Origin: Desulfosporosinus fructosivorans
GTDB taxonomy: Bacteria > Bacillota > Desulfitobacteriia > Desulfitobacteriales > Desulfitobacteriaceae
Reading direction: 5' to 3'
Assembly (NCBI RefSeq): GCF_004766045.1
Contig: NZ_SPQQ01000002.1
Coordinates: 620,001-684,000 of the forward strand
Length of the DNA: 64,000 nt
The notes beneath the pieces were generated by a model that worked only from the letters and a program-made list of their open reading frames with translations, made no database searches and had not been told where the DNA came from. Below are positions 35,084 to 44,326 of this stretch, piece after piece (the first letter of the stretch is position 1; each line of letters opens with the position of its first letter). Made by a program: the position numbers and the translations under genes.

Positions 35084-35132
35084 AAACTAAAAAGCAACTT
35101 ATCTTCGTGCGAGATTAGTTGCTTTTTAGTTT
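35084..35132. terminator. Strong AT-rich inverted repeat
   Basis: AAACTAAAAAGCAACT pairs with AGTTGCTTTTTAGTTT across a 16-base loop region that also pairs in part. It lies between the radical SAM gene start and the candidate RNA, and could terminate plus-strand readthrough. Confidence 0.6.
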
Positions 35133-35277
35133 ATAATTTTAGTCCCCTTTTCAAGAAGAACAGCGATACTTCTACCAATTTCTGGTCTTTCAGCAATACT
35201 ATATCCTATACTACGAGCCAAATTTACACAATCTTAAATCCTTTTCCTTTACATGCCCTTTTGTTCAGAAATTAGAA

Positions 35278-35503
35278 GCTTGCCACCTCATCCGCCGGGG
35301 GGGAAGTCGCTGATAATATTTAGGAGCAAGCTCAGACCTCTAAGAATGTAGACAAATGATCCCTTTGGCACTCTTCCCAAGGGAAACTCAATTTGAACTA
35401 GAGGAAAGAGTTAGCAGGTGCTAGCCTCTTCCTCTAATTGCGATAAGGTTCTATGCAGACCCTGTCTTTGAAGTAAAACCCCGGCTAAAGCTGGGGTTTT
35501 ATT
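35278..35503 (+). ncRNA. Candidate structured small RNA
   Basis: About 220 bases without an open frame, ending in a textbook terminator (AAAACCCCGGC-TAAA-GCTGGGGTTTT at 35475-35500 plus TTATTT). Three hairpins can be drawn: GCTTGC with GCAAGC (35279 and 35323), TCCCTTTGG with CCCAAGGGA (about 35370-35393), and AGAGGAA..GAG.TAGC with GCTAG.CTC.TTCCTCT (about 35400-35437). A possible promoter TTTACA-N17-ATTAGA lies just upstream. It matches no RNA family I can recognise; 6S RNA, T-box and purine riboswitch features were not found. Confidence 0.4.
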
Positions 35504-35597
35504 TGTCAATTCACTGGTCTATTAAGCGCTTCCCCTTATAGAGCCGATGGTCGGAATAGTTTGCTTGCATATAAAATTAAATGCTCAGCTTTTGACG

Positions 35598-36503
35598 TTA
35601 ATTCACTGTAACAACTGGTCGCGCCTCAATATACCCTCTATAACCCATCGGGGCAAGTTGAAATCTCGGTGCTGCTTCAGGTGCCCAGTTATATCCGTAA
35701 ATATTGGGGTTGAATTTTTCGATGTGCTTCCAAATTTCGCCGATAGCATCCATGAAATCATCGTCGTTAAAAGGTTCTCCTTGAAAAACCATCATCTTGC
35801 AGGGTGGCAAATCAATCAGATCATATCCATCAGGAACCGAATTGTTGTAGTCAAGCGGTAGCTCCACACCCTGCACATATTGGGAAGTACCAACTTTAAT
35901 TAGGTGTTTTGGTAGCCACATTCCAATTGGTTCATAAATTGCTTCTTTAACACTAGAAAGCATAGACCACACATCACAGCCGACTTCTTCGCAGTATGCA
36001 AAATAGTCTGTTGCTTTGATTCCTCGCTTTAGAAGTACCTTTCGGGCAGGACGTTCAATAATTTGCACGAATACTGTTTTGGTTGCTTTTTTCTCACTCA
36101 TATTTATTGCTCCTTTATGAAATGCTCGGTAGGTATCGAAAACTCTTGCAGGCATAAAAAGTTGTATAGGCGGAGTGTTTTGACTGTATCTTTTTGGGGG
36201 TAAGCCAAACTCTTTTGAAAAAGCACGAGTGAAGCCTTCGTGAGAGTCAAATACAAAATCCAAGGCAACATCTATTATTTTTCGTTCCTCATCACGAAGA
36301 ACAAGTGCTGCTCTGGTTAATCTTAAGGCACGAATATAATCAAAGGGTGTTCTTCCAGTTATATCTTTAAAAATTCTCGCCGAGTACCATGAAGAATATC
36401 CAGCTACATTTGAGAGTTGCTTAAGTGTGATCTCTTCATATATATGGGCATCAATATAATCCTGCATTTTTTGCACTGCCATTACTGTTTCAACCTGATT
36501 CAT
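35598..36503 (-). CDS. AraC-family regulator with GyrI-like effector domain
   Basis: A 301-residue regulator. Two AraC helix-turn-helix motifs occupy residues 10-110 (ITLKQLSNVAGYSSWYSARIFK and KIIDVALDFVFDSHEGFTRAF...FGLPPKRY). The C-terminal 155 residues form a GyrI-like small-molecule-binding domain (ERPARKVLLKRGIKATDYFAYCEE ... ASRFQL-like end). Such SoxS/Rob-like proteins respond to hydrophobic drugs or other ligands. GAGGAGG precedes the ATG at 36503. No obvious target gene is adjacent, and the divergent side holds a broken metallo-hydrolase gene. Confidence 0.9.
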   Translation of the reverse strand: MNQVETVMAVQKMQDYIDAHIYEEITLKQLSNVAGYSSWYSARIFKDITGRTPFDYIRALRLTRAALVLRDEERKIIDVALDFVFDSHEGFTRAFSKEFGLPPKRYSQNTPPIQLFMPARVFDTYRAFHKGAINMSEKKATKTVFVQIIERPARKVLLKRGIKATDYFAYCEEVGCDVWSMLSSVKEAIYEPIGMWLPKHLIKVGTSQYVQGVELPLDYNNSVPDGYDLIDLPPCKMMVFQGEPFNDDDFMDAIGEIWKHIEKFNPNIYGYNWAPEAAPRFQLAPMGYRGYIEARPVVTVN

Positions 36504-36579
36504 TTTCTCACCTCCTCGTGTACAGCATAAGTCAAAAGAAGCAATAATTCTTGACCTGGATTGCTGAGTTCAATCACAG

Positions 36580-36855
36580 AGCCTCAAAGCTTTGTTTTCA
36601 GTGTATCAAAGGAAATCATCACAATGTTTTATGTGATACGCACTTAGGTCCACTCTCCATGGATGTCATAAAGGTATATCTCTTGACTCAAATAGTCCCG
36701 AAAGAACTCTTGGTCTTTAATTCTCATTCTGATTGGGATCACATCTGGGGCAATTGCGCTTTGAGGGCACCAAGATCATTGGGCATGAAACGACAAGCAG
36801 GCGCATGCAGGAGATCGGAGACTATGAATTGAACCATATAAATCTCGCAGCTTAA
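36580..36855 (+). pseudogene. Metallo-beta-lactamase-fold hydrolase remnant, frameshifted
   Basis: The sequence IKGNHHNVLCDTHLGP ... LLVFNSHSDWDHIWGNCA carries the metal-binding HxxDH-type motif of metallo-beta-lactamase-fold hydrolases. The frame then shifts near 36766, and the continuation reads FEGTKIIGHETTSRRMQEIGD before a stop at 36853. The start and the C-terminal two thirds are missing. It is a relic. Confidence 0.75.
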
Positions 36856-37254
36856 AATTATACTCATAATTTTTTGAGTAAGTTTGCTGATACCCTCATT
36901 TCACCTAAGCTGATCCATTAGGACGTTAAAATCCTCAGCCTTACAGGTGCCGCTGGAGAAGTGATAAATCCAGCGCTACTGAAACGACCAGTTCGTGATC
37001 TCTCCAGTTTTCAAATCGATCCTGGCAAAGCCAGTCGGTCGACGGAGCTTATCAAGCCATTATATCATGGCTTTCTTCCACCTCGATTATATTATTGGAT
37101 TGTTTTCTGAAACTAAACCAGGCTAGCGGTAAGCAACCAAAGGTAGGCGAATGCAACATGGCAATTTCAAGCTTAAAATCATTACAAACAAACAGACAGC
37201 CCGCAAGCAGGCCGCCCAATAATCTCCAAGATACATCTGTCATAGGCTCTATAA
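36856..37254. other. Gap downstream of deoC
   Basis: About 400 bases; overlapping short frames on both strands (37052-37283) show no family features. A small GC stem at 37199-37212 (GCCTGC-TT-GCGGGC read on the minus strand) followed by TGTCTGTTTGTTTG may end the ribose operon. Confidence 0.4.
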
Positions 37255-37923
37255 CTAAGAAATTGCTTCTGAAACAATCCTAACGCCCGCACTTGCTCCA
37301 ATCCGAGATGCCCCAGCTTCAACCATTTTAAAGGCGTCTTCGTAGGAACGAATTCCACCTGAAGCTTTCACACCCATTGTTGGCCCAACCGTCTTGCGCA
37401 TCAACTCAACCTGTTCAACAGTAGCGCCACCACTGCCGAAGCCAGTGGAAGTCTTTACGAAATCCAAGTTAGCTTCTTTCGCGAGTTGACAAAGCTTAGA
37501 AATTTGTGCCAAGCTCAGGTAGCAAGTTTCGAGAATGATTTTTATCAGGATGCCGCTATGTTTTTGCTTAAGTCCAGCAAACTGTTCCATTTCAGCTTTA
37601 ACCACAGCGTAGCGCTCGTTAAGCACATCGCTGACATTGACAACATAGTCCAGTTCAACCGCACCTAATTCTATCGCATCTTCGGCCTCGAAAATCTTAG
37701 TTCTAGTCGTATTTTGTCCCAACGGGAATCCAATCACCGTACAAACTTTTACATCGGAACCCGCTAAGCGACTTTTTGCTAGAGCAACATAGGACGGGTT
37801 AAGGCAAACAGAGGCAAACCCAAATTTTTTGGCCTCCGAGCATAAAGCCTCCACCTCTTGATCTAGAACATTAGGTTTGAGGATAGTATGATCAATCAGT
37901 TTGGCGAAATTCACTTTCTTCAT
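37255..37923 (-). CDS. deoC: Deoxyribose-phosphate aldolase DeoC
   Basis: A 222-residue class I aldolase that splits 2-deoxyribose 5-phosphate into glyceraldehyde 3-phosphate and acetaldehyde. The start MKKVNFAKLIDHTILKP is characteristic. Catalytic residues are Asp in ELDYVVNV (about 92), the Schiff-base Lys157 in FVKTSTGFG and Lys186 in VKASGGIR. It is the last gene of the ribose operon, 35 bases after rbsK. This allows the operon to handle deoxyribose or nucleoside-derived sugars as well as ribose. Confidence 0.95.
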   Translation of the reverse strand: MKKVNFAKLIDHTILKPNVLDQEVEALCSEAKKFGFASVCLNPSYVALAKSRLAGSDVKVCTVIGFPLGQNTTRTKIFEAEDAIELGAVELDYVVNVSDVLNERYAVVKAEMEQFAGLKQKHSGILIKIILETCYLSLAQISKLCQLAKEANLDFVKTSTGFGSGGATVEQVELMRKTVGPTMGVKASGGIRSYEDAFKMVEAGASRIGASAGVRIVSEAIS

Positions 37924-37958
37924 TCGACAACTCTTCTCTGTTAGATATTTAAACTAAA

Positions 37959-38891
37959 TTATAGTTTATCGACTGCTTTAAAAGCCAGTACTTCGTCAAT
38001 GGTTGGCATCGCTGGTGAGGTCCCCACCTTAGTGACAGACAACGCTGCAACAGCATTGGCGTGGATAATGGCCTCACCAAGCGCTTGTCCGGAAGCTAAG
38101 GCATAGGCCAAACCGCCATTGAAGGCATCCCCGGCGCCCGTTGTGTCCAGGGCTTGCACCTCAAAGCCGGGGTAGAGCTTGCCGGACTCTCCACCGTGAT
38201 AGTAATAGCAACCCTTTTTACCCAAAGTTATTAAGACATTAGGCACGCCCATGACATAGATTGCTTTGGCAGCTTGAAGCGCGTCCGCTTCAGTATCCAC
38301 CTTTAACCCAGTTAGACTACAAGCTTCAGTCTCATTAGGGGTAATGTAGGTAATATCTTGGAGAATTTCCCGAGGGAACTCATGGTAAGGTGCTGGATTC
38401 AGAATCACCGGCACTCCATGGCCTTTGGCCAGAGCAACGGTTGCGATGACTGCTTCATTACTCGTCTCCAACTGCACCAGTACTATATCGGATTTTGCGA
38501 TGACCTGACTTGCTTGAGTCACTTCTTCTGTAGTAAGTGTGCCGCAAGCACCAAGGGCCACCACAATCAAGTTATCTCCGTTGTCATCCACCGCTATGAG
38601 CGCTGCTCCAGTTGCTTCGACCGGGTCCACAAAGACGTATTGCGTGTTGATAGTTTCTTTAGTAAAGTTTGCTCGGGCATAAGCCCCAAATTCATCGTCT
38701 CCAACTTTTGTGACCATATAAACCGCTGATCCTTGCCGGGCCGCCGCCACTGCCTGGTTCCCGCCTTTGCCCCCGGGACCCATTTTGAATGGGCCACCGA
38801 GGACAGTTTCACCAACTTTAGGCATATGGGGGGTCCTGCTCATTAAATCAGTCACATAGCTGCCGACGACGGTAACTATTCCTTGACTCAT
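37959..38891 (-). CDS. rbsK: Ribokinase RbsK
   Basis: A roughly 310-residue PfkB-family kinase that phosphorylates ribose to ribose 5-phosphate. N-terminal signature GPGGKGGNQAVAAARQG; C-terminal signature DTTGAGDAFNGGLAYALA with the catalytic Asp. The start is read as ATG at 38891, eight bases after GGAAG; a GTG at 38900 overlaps that signal. It sits between rbsB and deoC. Confidence 0.95.
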   Translation of the reverse strand: MSQGIVTVVGSYVTDLMSRTPHMPKVGETVLGGPFKMGPGGKGGNQAVAAARQGSAVYMVTKVGDDEFGAYARANFTKETINTQYVFVDPVEATGAALIAVDDNGDNLIVVALGACGTLTTEEVTQASQVIAKSDIVLVQLETSNEAVIATVALAKGHGVPVILNPAPYHEFPREILQDITYITPNETEACSLTGLKVDTEADALQAAKAIYVMGVPNVLITLGKKGCYYYHGGESGKLYPGFEVQALDTTGAGDAFNGGLAYALASGQALGEAIIHANAVAALSVTKVGTSPAMPTIDEVLAFKAVDKL

Positions 38892-38903
38892 AATTAGCAC
38901 TTC

Positions 38904-39854
38904 CTAATCGCGTGTTTTGACCGTCTCAACGTTGTCTTTAGTAACTAACGTGGAACCAAGAATAACGGACTTCTCAATTGCTTCGCCTTTAGAAATTTTC
39001 ATTGCAGTTTTGATGGCTTCTTTCCCTAAGAAAAAGGGAGGCTCAGCAATGGTAGCAGCCATTTTGCCCGCTTTAATAGCAGCGAGAGCCGGATCAATAG
39101 CGTCGCACCCGATTAATTTGATCTTAGCAGTCCGTCCAGACGCATCCATGGCAGCAAGAGCACCCATTGCCATTTCATCGTTAGCAGCATAGACGCCGTC
39201 GATGACCGGATTGGCTTGGAGGATATTTTCCATAACGTTGAGCGCTTGACCGCGGTCAAAGTTAGCAGTCTGCTTAGCAATAATTTTGATATCTGGATAT
39301 TTGGCCATAGCTAGGTTGAAACCTTTACTGCGATCCCGAGCAACGTTAGTACCCATAATTCCTTGAATTTCAACAACGTTCCCTTTGCCGTTCAGGGCTT
39401 TAGCCAGGGCTTCCCCTGCGATTGTTCCGGATTTGATGGCGTCAAAGCCAATGTGGGTGAGAACTTCTCCCCCGTTCGTTTGACGGTCAATCGTGAATAC
39501 AGGTATTTTGGCGGTGTTAATTTTTTTCACACCTTCGGCAATAGCATCACTATCGGCAGGATCAATAATTAAGATATCAGGTTTTTGTTGAATGAGGTTT
39601 TCCACATCCGCTATTTGTTGGGCAGGATTATTCTGCGCGTCTGTGACGATAAGCTCGATCCCTGCAGCTTTAGCCTCTGCTTCAGCACCCTCTTTAACAG
39701 CAACAAAAAACGGGTTATTCAACGTATTCATGGAAAGACCTATTTTGATCTTTTTCGTGGGCGGGGTAGCATTATCTGTTTTGGCACCACAACCAACTAG
39801 GACCAAACTCAAGGTAAGTACAGTAACAAGAAGAGCTGCTAATTTTCGTTTCAT
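38904..39854 (-). CDS. rbsB: Ribose ABC transporter substrate-binding lipoprotein RbsB
   Basis: A 316-residue periplasmic-type sugar-binding lipoprotein. The start MKRKLAALLVTVLTLSLVL leads to lipobox LVGC. The mature domain begins KIGLSMNTLNNPFFVAVKEGAEA, as in RbsB. The ATG at 39854 follows AGGGGG, and the longer open frame to 39920 is rejected because it would bury this signal peptide. It delivers ribose to RbsC. Confidence 0.95.
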   Translation of the reverse strand: MKRKLAALLVTVLTLSLVLVGCGAKTDNATPPTKKIKIGLSMNTLNNPFFVAVKEGAEAEAKAAGIELIVTDAQNNPAQQIADVENLIQQKPDILIIDPADSDAIAEGVKKINTAKIPVFTIDRQTNGGEVLTHIGFDAIKSGTIAGEALAKALNGKGNVVEIQGIMGTNVARDRSKGFNLAMAKYPDIKIIAKQTANFDRGQALNVMENILQANPVIDGVYAANDEMAMGALAAMDASGRTAKIKLIGCDAIDPALAAIKAGKMAATIAEPPFFLGKEAIKTAMKISKGEAIEKSVILGSTLVTKDNVETVKTRD

Positions 39855-39867
39855 TCTTATTTTCCCC

Positions 39868-40842
39868 CTACTTTTTATAGTTTCTAAGTTGTGAGAACTT
39901 GCCATCAATAATAACGGCAACCAAGATAACCAAGCCTTTAGCTATACTTTGATAGAATGGCGAAACGTTCGTTAAGTTCAACACGTTATCAAGTACACCC
40001 ATGATTAAGGCCCCTATTAATGTGCCTATGATCCCTCCCTTTCCACCTGATAAACTTGTGCCTCCTATGATTACAGCGGCTATCGCATCCAGTTCCACAC
40101 CCATGCCGGCTGTCGGTTGTGCCGACATGAGGCGCGAGGTATAAATCAGAGCGGACAACGAGGCAAGGAAACCTGAAATACCATAAACCGCAATTTTAAC
40201 GTAGTTGACTCGAATACCGGACAAGCGAGACGCCTCTTCGTTTCCTCCAACGGCGTAAACGTAGCGGCCAAAACTTGTGTAATGAAGCACCCAGTACATA
40301 ACCGCATAAACCACAAGCATGATAACGATTGGCAAAGGTACACCTAAAATTTTTCCCCCGCCAATAGTACGGAAGGAACTGTTAGAAACGACTAAGGGAT
40401 ATCCTTTGGTATAAACTAGAGTCATTCCTCGGCCAATAGTCATAAGTGCCAGCGTTACGATAAACGATGGTACTCCGAATTTCGTGACAAGAAATCCATT
40501 AGTCAGGCCAAAAAGAGTCCCGACCAGCAAGGCCAGCACTATGGCGAAGGGCAAGGGTACATTGGAAGATAACAGCCCTGCTACCGTTGCCCCAGAAAAG
40601 GCTAATATTGAACCAACCGACAAATCAATCCCGGCGATAAGAATGACCAAAGTCATTCCAGCTGCGATAATTGCCGTGATTGAAACCTGCCGTGCAACAT
40701 TAAAGAGGTTAGAAACCGTGAAAAAGGCATCGGACAGGAAGCTAGCAAGGATACACATCACAATAAAGATTAGAAATACTCGATACTTGTTAATCAGACC
40801 GATACTTGAAAATTTGTTGCCGTCTTGTTTTACCACGCTCAA
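39868..40842 (-). CDS. rbsC: Ribose ABC transporter permease RbsC
   Basis: A 324-residue integral membrane permease with about eight to ten helices. Signature regions are AGIDLSVGSILAFSGATVAGL and IGGTSLSGGKGGIIGTLIGALIMGVL. It starts at a TTG (40842) that overlaps the rbsA stop as TTGA; GGAGG lies four bases upstream, so the GTG two codons later may be used instead. Confidence 0.95.
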   Translation of the reverse strand: MSVVKQDGNKFSSIGLINKYRVFLIFIVMCILASFLSDAFFTVSNLFNVARQVSITAIIAAGMTLVILIAGIDLSVGSILAFSGATVAGLLSSNVPLPFAIVLALLVGTLFGLTNGFLVTKFGVPSFIVTLALMTIGRGMTLVYTKGYPLVVSNSSFRTIGGGKILGVPLPIVIMLVVYAVMYWVLHYTSFGRYVYAVGGNEEASRLSGIRVNYVKIAVYGISGFLASLSALIYTSRLMSAQPTAGMGVELDAIAAVIIGGTSLSGGKGGIIGTLIGALIMGVLDNVLNLTNVSPFYQSIAKGLVILVAVIIDGKFSQLRNYKK

Positions 40843-42338
40843 CCAACCTCCCCTCCTGTCGCATACATGAATATTTTCTCTTGGGTTGCCTCTTCATTAA
40901 GAAGTTCGCCAGTAATACGTCCAGCATGCATCACGAGAATCCGATGGCTCATGCCCAACAACTCGGGCATTTCCGAGGAAATTAAAATAATGCTCTTGCC
41001 TTCGTCCGTAAGATTTTTCATCATTTGATAGATCTCGCCTTTGGCACCAACGTCAATTCCGCGCGTGGGTTCTTGCAAAATTAGCACCTTGGGGTTCATC
41101 TCCAGCCATTTTGCCAAAACCACTTTTTGCTGATTCCCGCCGCTTAAAGTGACGACCTCAACGGAGGGACTATGAACCTTGATCTTTAATTTTTCAATCC
41201 ACTTCTGAATAATATCTGTGTGTTTGGTCCGGTTCACCAATACGCCAAGTTTTGCTAGGTGGCGATAAGTAGGCATCAAGATATTTTTCCCTACCGACAT
41301 ATTTAAAACCAAGCCTAAGCCTTTGCGGTCATCCGTTACCAAAGCCACCCCGGCATCGATAGCTTCCCTGATTGAACTGATAGGTTTGCCGCCTTCCACA
41401 ATGACTGTGCCTTGGATCTTGGGATAAACTCCAAAAAGTGCCTTCGCCAAATGCTCGCTGCCCGAACCCATCAGTCCACCGATACCTAAAACTTCTCCCT
41501 TAGCTAAGGAGAAACTAACATCCTTCAAGTGATCGTAGAAGTTTAAACCTGCGGCCTCCAGAACTGTCTCTCCTAATTTATCGTTACGCTCTGGGTATAA
41601 GTCGTTGATATCACGACCAACCATCATCCGTACAATATCGTCTTTGGACAATTCCTGGGCGGCAGAACTTCCGATGAAGCGTCCATCTCGGAGCACCGTG
41701 ACTCGATCGGCAACCCTACCCACTTCCTCTAGTCGGTGGGTAATGAAAATAATCGCCATCCCTTGTTCCTTGAGACCGACCATGATGTTAATTAAACGAC
41801 GCGTATCTTCTTCATTCAGGGCCGCCGTGGGTTCATCCATAACAATGATCTTCGAGGCGTAGGATAGGGCCTTGGCAACCTCAACCAGTTGTTGTTCCGC
41901 AATTGATAGTTCATTGACCAAACTCTTAGGTGATATATGTCTGAGCCCCACTCGCTCCAACAATTCCTTGGTCTGGGCGTAGAGTTTTTTCCAGTTTACA
42001 ACCCCTTTAATAACTCGAGGCTCCCTGCCCAAGAAAATATTCTCTGCCACGCTCAAAAACGGAATCAAGTTAAACTCTTGATAGATAATGCTGATCCCCA
42101 ATTCCTGGGCTTGGCGGGGATTTTGAATAATTACAAGCTGTCCGTCGATATAGATTTCACCACAGTCTGGTTGGTGAACCCCCACCAAAACCTTCATAAG
42201 TGTAGACTTACCTGCGCCATTTTCACCAAGCAAAGCGAGAATTTCGCCCTGACCAACTTCAATATCCACCCCGGCCAAAGCCTTAACTCCAGGAAAAGAC
42301 TTGCCAATGCCGACCATCTTCAACCTAGCAGTGCTCAT
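40839..42338 (-). CDS. rbsA: Ribose ABC transporter ATP-binding protein RbsA
   Basis: A 499-residue double ATPase. Domain 1: Walker A GENGAGKST, signature LSIAEQQL, Walker B IIVMDEPTA. Domain 2: degenerate Walker A GLMGSGSEH, signature LSGGNQQK, and LILQEPTRGID. This asymmetry is normal for RbsA. The gene is coupled to rbsC by a 4-base overlap. Confidence 0.95.
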   Translation of the reverse strand: MSTARLKMVGIGKSFPGVKALAGVDIEVGQGEILALLGENGAGKSTLMKVLVGVHQPDCGEIYIDGQLVIIQNPRQAQELGISIIYQEFNLIPFLSVAENIFLGREPRVIKGVVNWKKLYAQTKELLERVGLRHISPKSLVNELSIAEQQLVEVAKALSYASKIIVMDEPTAALNEEDTRRLINIMVGLKEQGMAIIFITHRLEEVGRVADRVTVLRDGRFIGSSAAQELSKDDIVRMMVGRDINDLYPERNDKLGETVLEAAGLNFYDHLKDVSFSLAKGEVLGIGGLMGSGSEHLAKALFGVYPKIQGTVIVEGGKPISSIREAIDAGVALVTDDRKGLGLVLNMSVGKNILMPTYRHLAKLGVLVNRTKHTDIIQKWIEKLKIKVHSPSVEVVTLSGGNQQKVVLAKWLEMNPKVLILQEPTRGIDVGAKGEIYQMMKNLTDEGKSIILISSEMPELLGMSHRILVMHAGRITGELLNEEATQEKIFMYATGGEVG

Positions 42339-42364
42339 GGGTTATTCCCCCTTGCAACGATTCA

Positions 42365-42763
42365 TTAATAGGCACAACCAGCCACGAGTATTATATTGGC
42401 AAAGGGCGTAAATTCGCCGCTCCTAATGAAGCCACGAGCCTGCTTTGTCGTCTCTTTGAATTGGACATGCGACATATATTTAATAGAAATCTTGGGAAAA
42501 CGTTTTAGAATTTCAGCATGCATTTCTGGGCTAACTGCTTTAATCTCTTCTGCCAAAATGATTTCTTCTACAACTAGTTCCTCTAAAACAGTATCCAGTA
42601 GCTCTAGAAAACGAGGCACATTAGGTTTCAGGGCAAAATCAATCCTAGTGTTGACGTTTTCCGGGAGCGGCAGACCAGCGTCGGTCACCACAAGATAATC
42701 GGTATGCCCGGTTTCCGCTAACAATTTGGCGAGTGCGGGATTTAGAATACCACCTTTTTTCAC
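42365..42763 (-). CDS. rbsD: D-ribose pyranase RbsD
   Basis: A 132-residue enzyme that converts beta-pyranose to furanose forms of ribose, feeding RbsK. The catalytic His20 lies in TGHTDYLVVTDAGLPLP, and the C-terminus GEFTPFANIILVAGC is typical. The start is GTG at 42763, with AGGAGGAG eight bases before it; the open frame extends to 42844 but would overlap the rbsR gene. Confidence 0.94.
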   Translation of the reverse strand: MKKGGILNPALAKLLAETGHTDYLVVTDAGLPLPENVNTRIDFALKPNVPRFLELLDTVLEELVVEEIILAEEIKAVSPEMHAEILKRFPKISIKYMSHVQFKETTKQARGFIRSGEFTPFANIILVAGCAY

Positions 42764-42782
42764 AGTGTCTCCTCCTCTATTT

Positions 42783-43802
42783 TTATTGCTTTGGTGATTT
42801 AAGAGAGCAAGATTGACGAATTTTAATTTCTGGAGATAAAACATAATGACGTTTGGGCCGATCCTCTTGACTCGTCATTTGGGCATACAATAAGTCAAAA
42901 GCCGCTTCTCCTAATTGGCGCATAGGCCGAGAAACTACGGTTAACGGGGGATTAACAAATTCGGCGAAATCTAAATCGTCAAATCCTATTAACCCTACTT
43001 GTTCCCCTAAAATCCAGCCGATTTCCGTAAGCGCTTTTAGACATCCCAGAGTCATTAAATTGTTAGAGGTAAAAATGGCCGTTGGGGGTTCATTTAGCTT
43101 GAAAAGTTTTTTAGTGCACTCATACCCACTTTGTTCTCTAAAGTCGCCCTCCATGACATATCTCTCATCCAGCTCAAGGTTATATTCTGCTAAGGCACGT
43201 TGAAAGCCGACAAATCTTTCATACCCTGGTGTGGTCTTTTGGGGACCGCGTATGATCGCTATTTTGGTATGCCCTTGGAGAATCAGATGCCTAGTCGCTT
43301 GATAAGCACCGTCCACATTGCCAACTAGTACCGTGTCTACCTCGAAATTCTTGATTTGCCGGTCGACTGCAACAACAGGAATCATGCGCTCAATAACAGG
43401 TTGAAGCTGATAACCGCCTTCATCTGCGGTAGTAATAATCAATCCATCGACACTGCGCTCCAAGAGAACCTGAATTAGTTCTGATTCAATCTCCGGGGAT
43501 TCATTGGAATTACACAGGATTGTAAAGTAACCTTTTTTCCTGGCCTGTTGTTCGATGCCCGATACTAACAACGGAAAAAAGGGGTTATTGATGTCCGGAA
43601 TAATTACCCCGATCGTATTCGTCTGCTTCCTGACCATACTCCGGGCCAATGCGTTAGGTATGTAGCTTAACTGCTCTATGGCCTTCTGAACGCGTTCTTC
43701 GGTTTTCGATTTAATACCGCCTTGTCTATTGACAACCCGAGATACTGTGGCGGTAGACACATTAGCGAGAATTGCTACATCTTTAATGGTCGGTTTGCGC
43801 AT
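42783..43802 (-). CDS. rbsR: LacI-family ribose operon repressor RbsR
   Basis: A 339-residue repressor. The LacI helix-turn-helix reads TIKDVAILANVSTATVSRVVN, followed by the hinge LSYIPNALARSM and a periplasmic-binding-protein-like sugar domain (IGVIIPDINNPFFPLLVSGIE). It is the first gene of the ribose operon and likely controls it and itself through the two TAAACGTTTA-like sites upstream. Confidence 0.94.
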   Translation of the reverse strand: MRKPTIKDVAILANVSTATVSRVVNRQGGIKSKTEERVQKAIEQLSYIPNALARSMVRKQTNTIGVIIPDINNPFFPLLVSGIEQQARKKGYFTILCNSNESPEIESELIQVLLERSVDGLIITTADEGGYQLQPVIERMIPVVAVDRQIKNFEVDTVLVGNVDGAYQATRHLILQGHTKIAIIRGPQKTTPGYERFVGFQRALAEYNLELDERYVMEGDFREQSGYECTKKLFKLNEPPTAIFTSNNLMTLGCLKALTEIGWILGEQVGLIGFDDLDFAEFVNPPLTVVSRPMRQLGEAAFDLLYAQMTSQEDRPKRHYVLSPEIKIRQSCSLKSPKQ

Positions 43803-43833
43803 TTCATGATCCCACCTGACTTGTTTAAAAATC

Positions 43834-43843
43834 TAAACGTTTA
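43834..43843 (-). promoter_or_regulatory. LacI-type operator 1 of the ribose operon
   Basis: The perfect palindrome TAAACGTTTA lies 32 bases before the rbsR start, the position expected for repression. It could also serve CcpA. Confidence 0.75.
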
Positions 43844-44030
43844 CATTTTTCATTCTACTCCTTCGCTTACATTTTTGCAATAGTTAGTTTATAGCCAAGT
43901 TTCTACAGTATTCTTAAGGGTAATTTTTAATTTATGCCTCTAAAGCAGATGATAACTCAGAAATAAGTCTTGTACGAACCTCTGATTTCCAAATTGATTC
44001 AAAAACTTACTACAGTATAACCTATATTAT

Positions 44031-44042
44031 GAAAACGTTTAC
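44031..44042 (-). promoter_or_regulatory. LacI-type operator 2 of the ribose operon
   Basis: GAAAACGTTTAC, a near match to operator 1, lies about 198 bases further upstream; paired sites would permit looping. Confidence 0.65.
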
Positions 44043-44270
44043 TTTTTGGATTCAATTTAAGACATATTAAGACATAGCAAAAATAGCCCATGGTTGGGCA
44101 AGCACTGCCTCAGGCCTCAGATCTCCTCATCCGCCCTGGATCGGCTTGTGAGCAGCCAAGGTCGTTTAACTCCCGGATGGGCAGATCAAAAACAAACTTC
44201 TAGCCAACGAAGGTATCCACTGCTCCACTAAGCAATCACTATGACCCGTTGAGAGGAACATCTGCACCTT

Positions 44271-44307
44271 AAAAAAACACCAAAATCATGATGATCTTGG
44301 TGTTTTT
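44271..44307 (-). terminator. Terminator of the importer operon
   Basis: On the minus strand ACACCAAGATCA-TCATGATTTTGGTGT forms a hairpin, followed by seven T (44277-44271). Confidence 0.85.
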
Positions 44308-44326
44308 AGGTGTTCAATTTAATCTA

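Larger units (their letters stand above)
43803..44326. other. Intergenic region upstream of rbsR
   Basis: 520 bases with the two operators and a terminator at 44271-44307. Bases 44080-44270 are more GC-rich than the surroundings but show no frame or fold I recognise. Confidence 0.6.

Noticed and set aside
35278..35503. Assignment of the structured stretch as 6S RNA or a T-box
   Set aside because: No single long rod with a central bubble, and no T-box AGGGUGG-type element; left as unassigned.
37052..37283. Overlapping short frames on both strands downstream of deoC
   Set aside because: Neither has a ribosome-binding site or family features.
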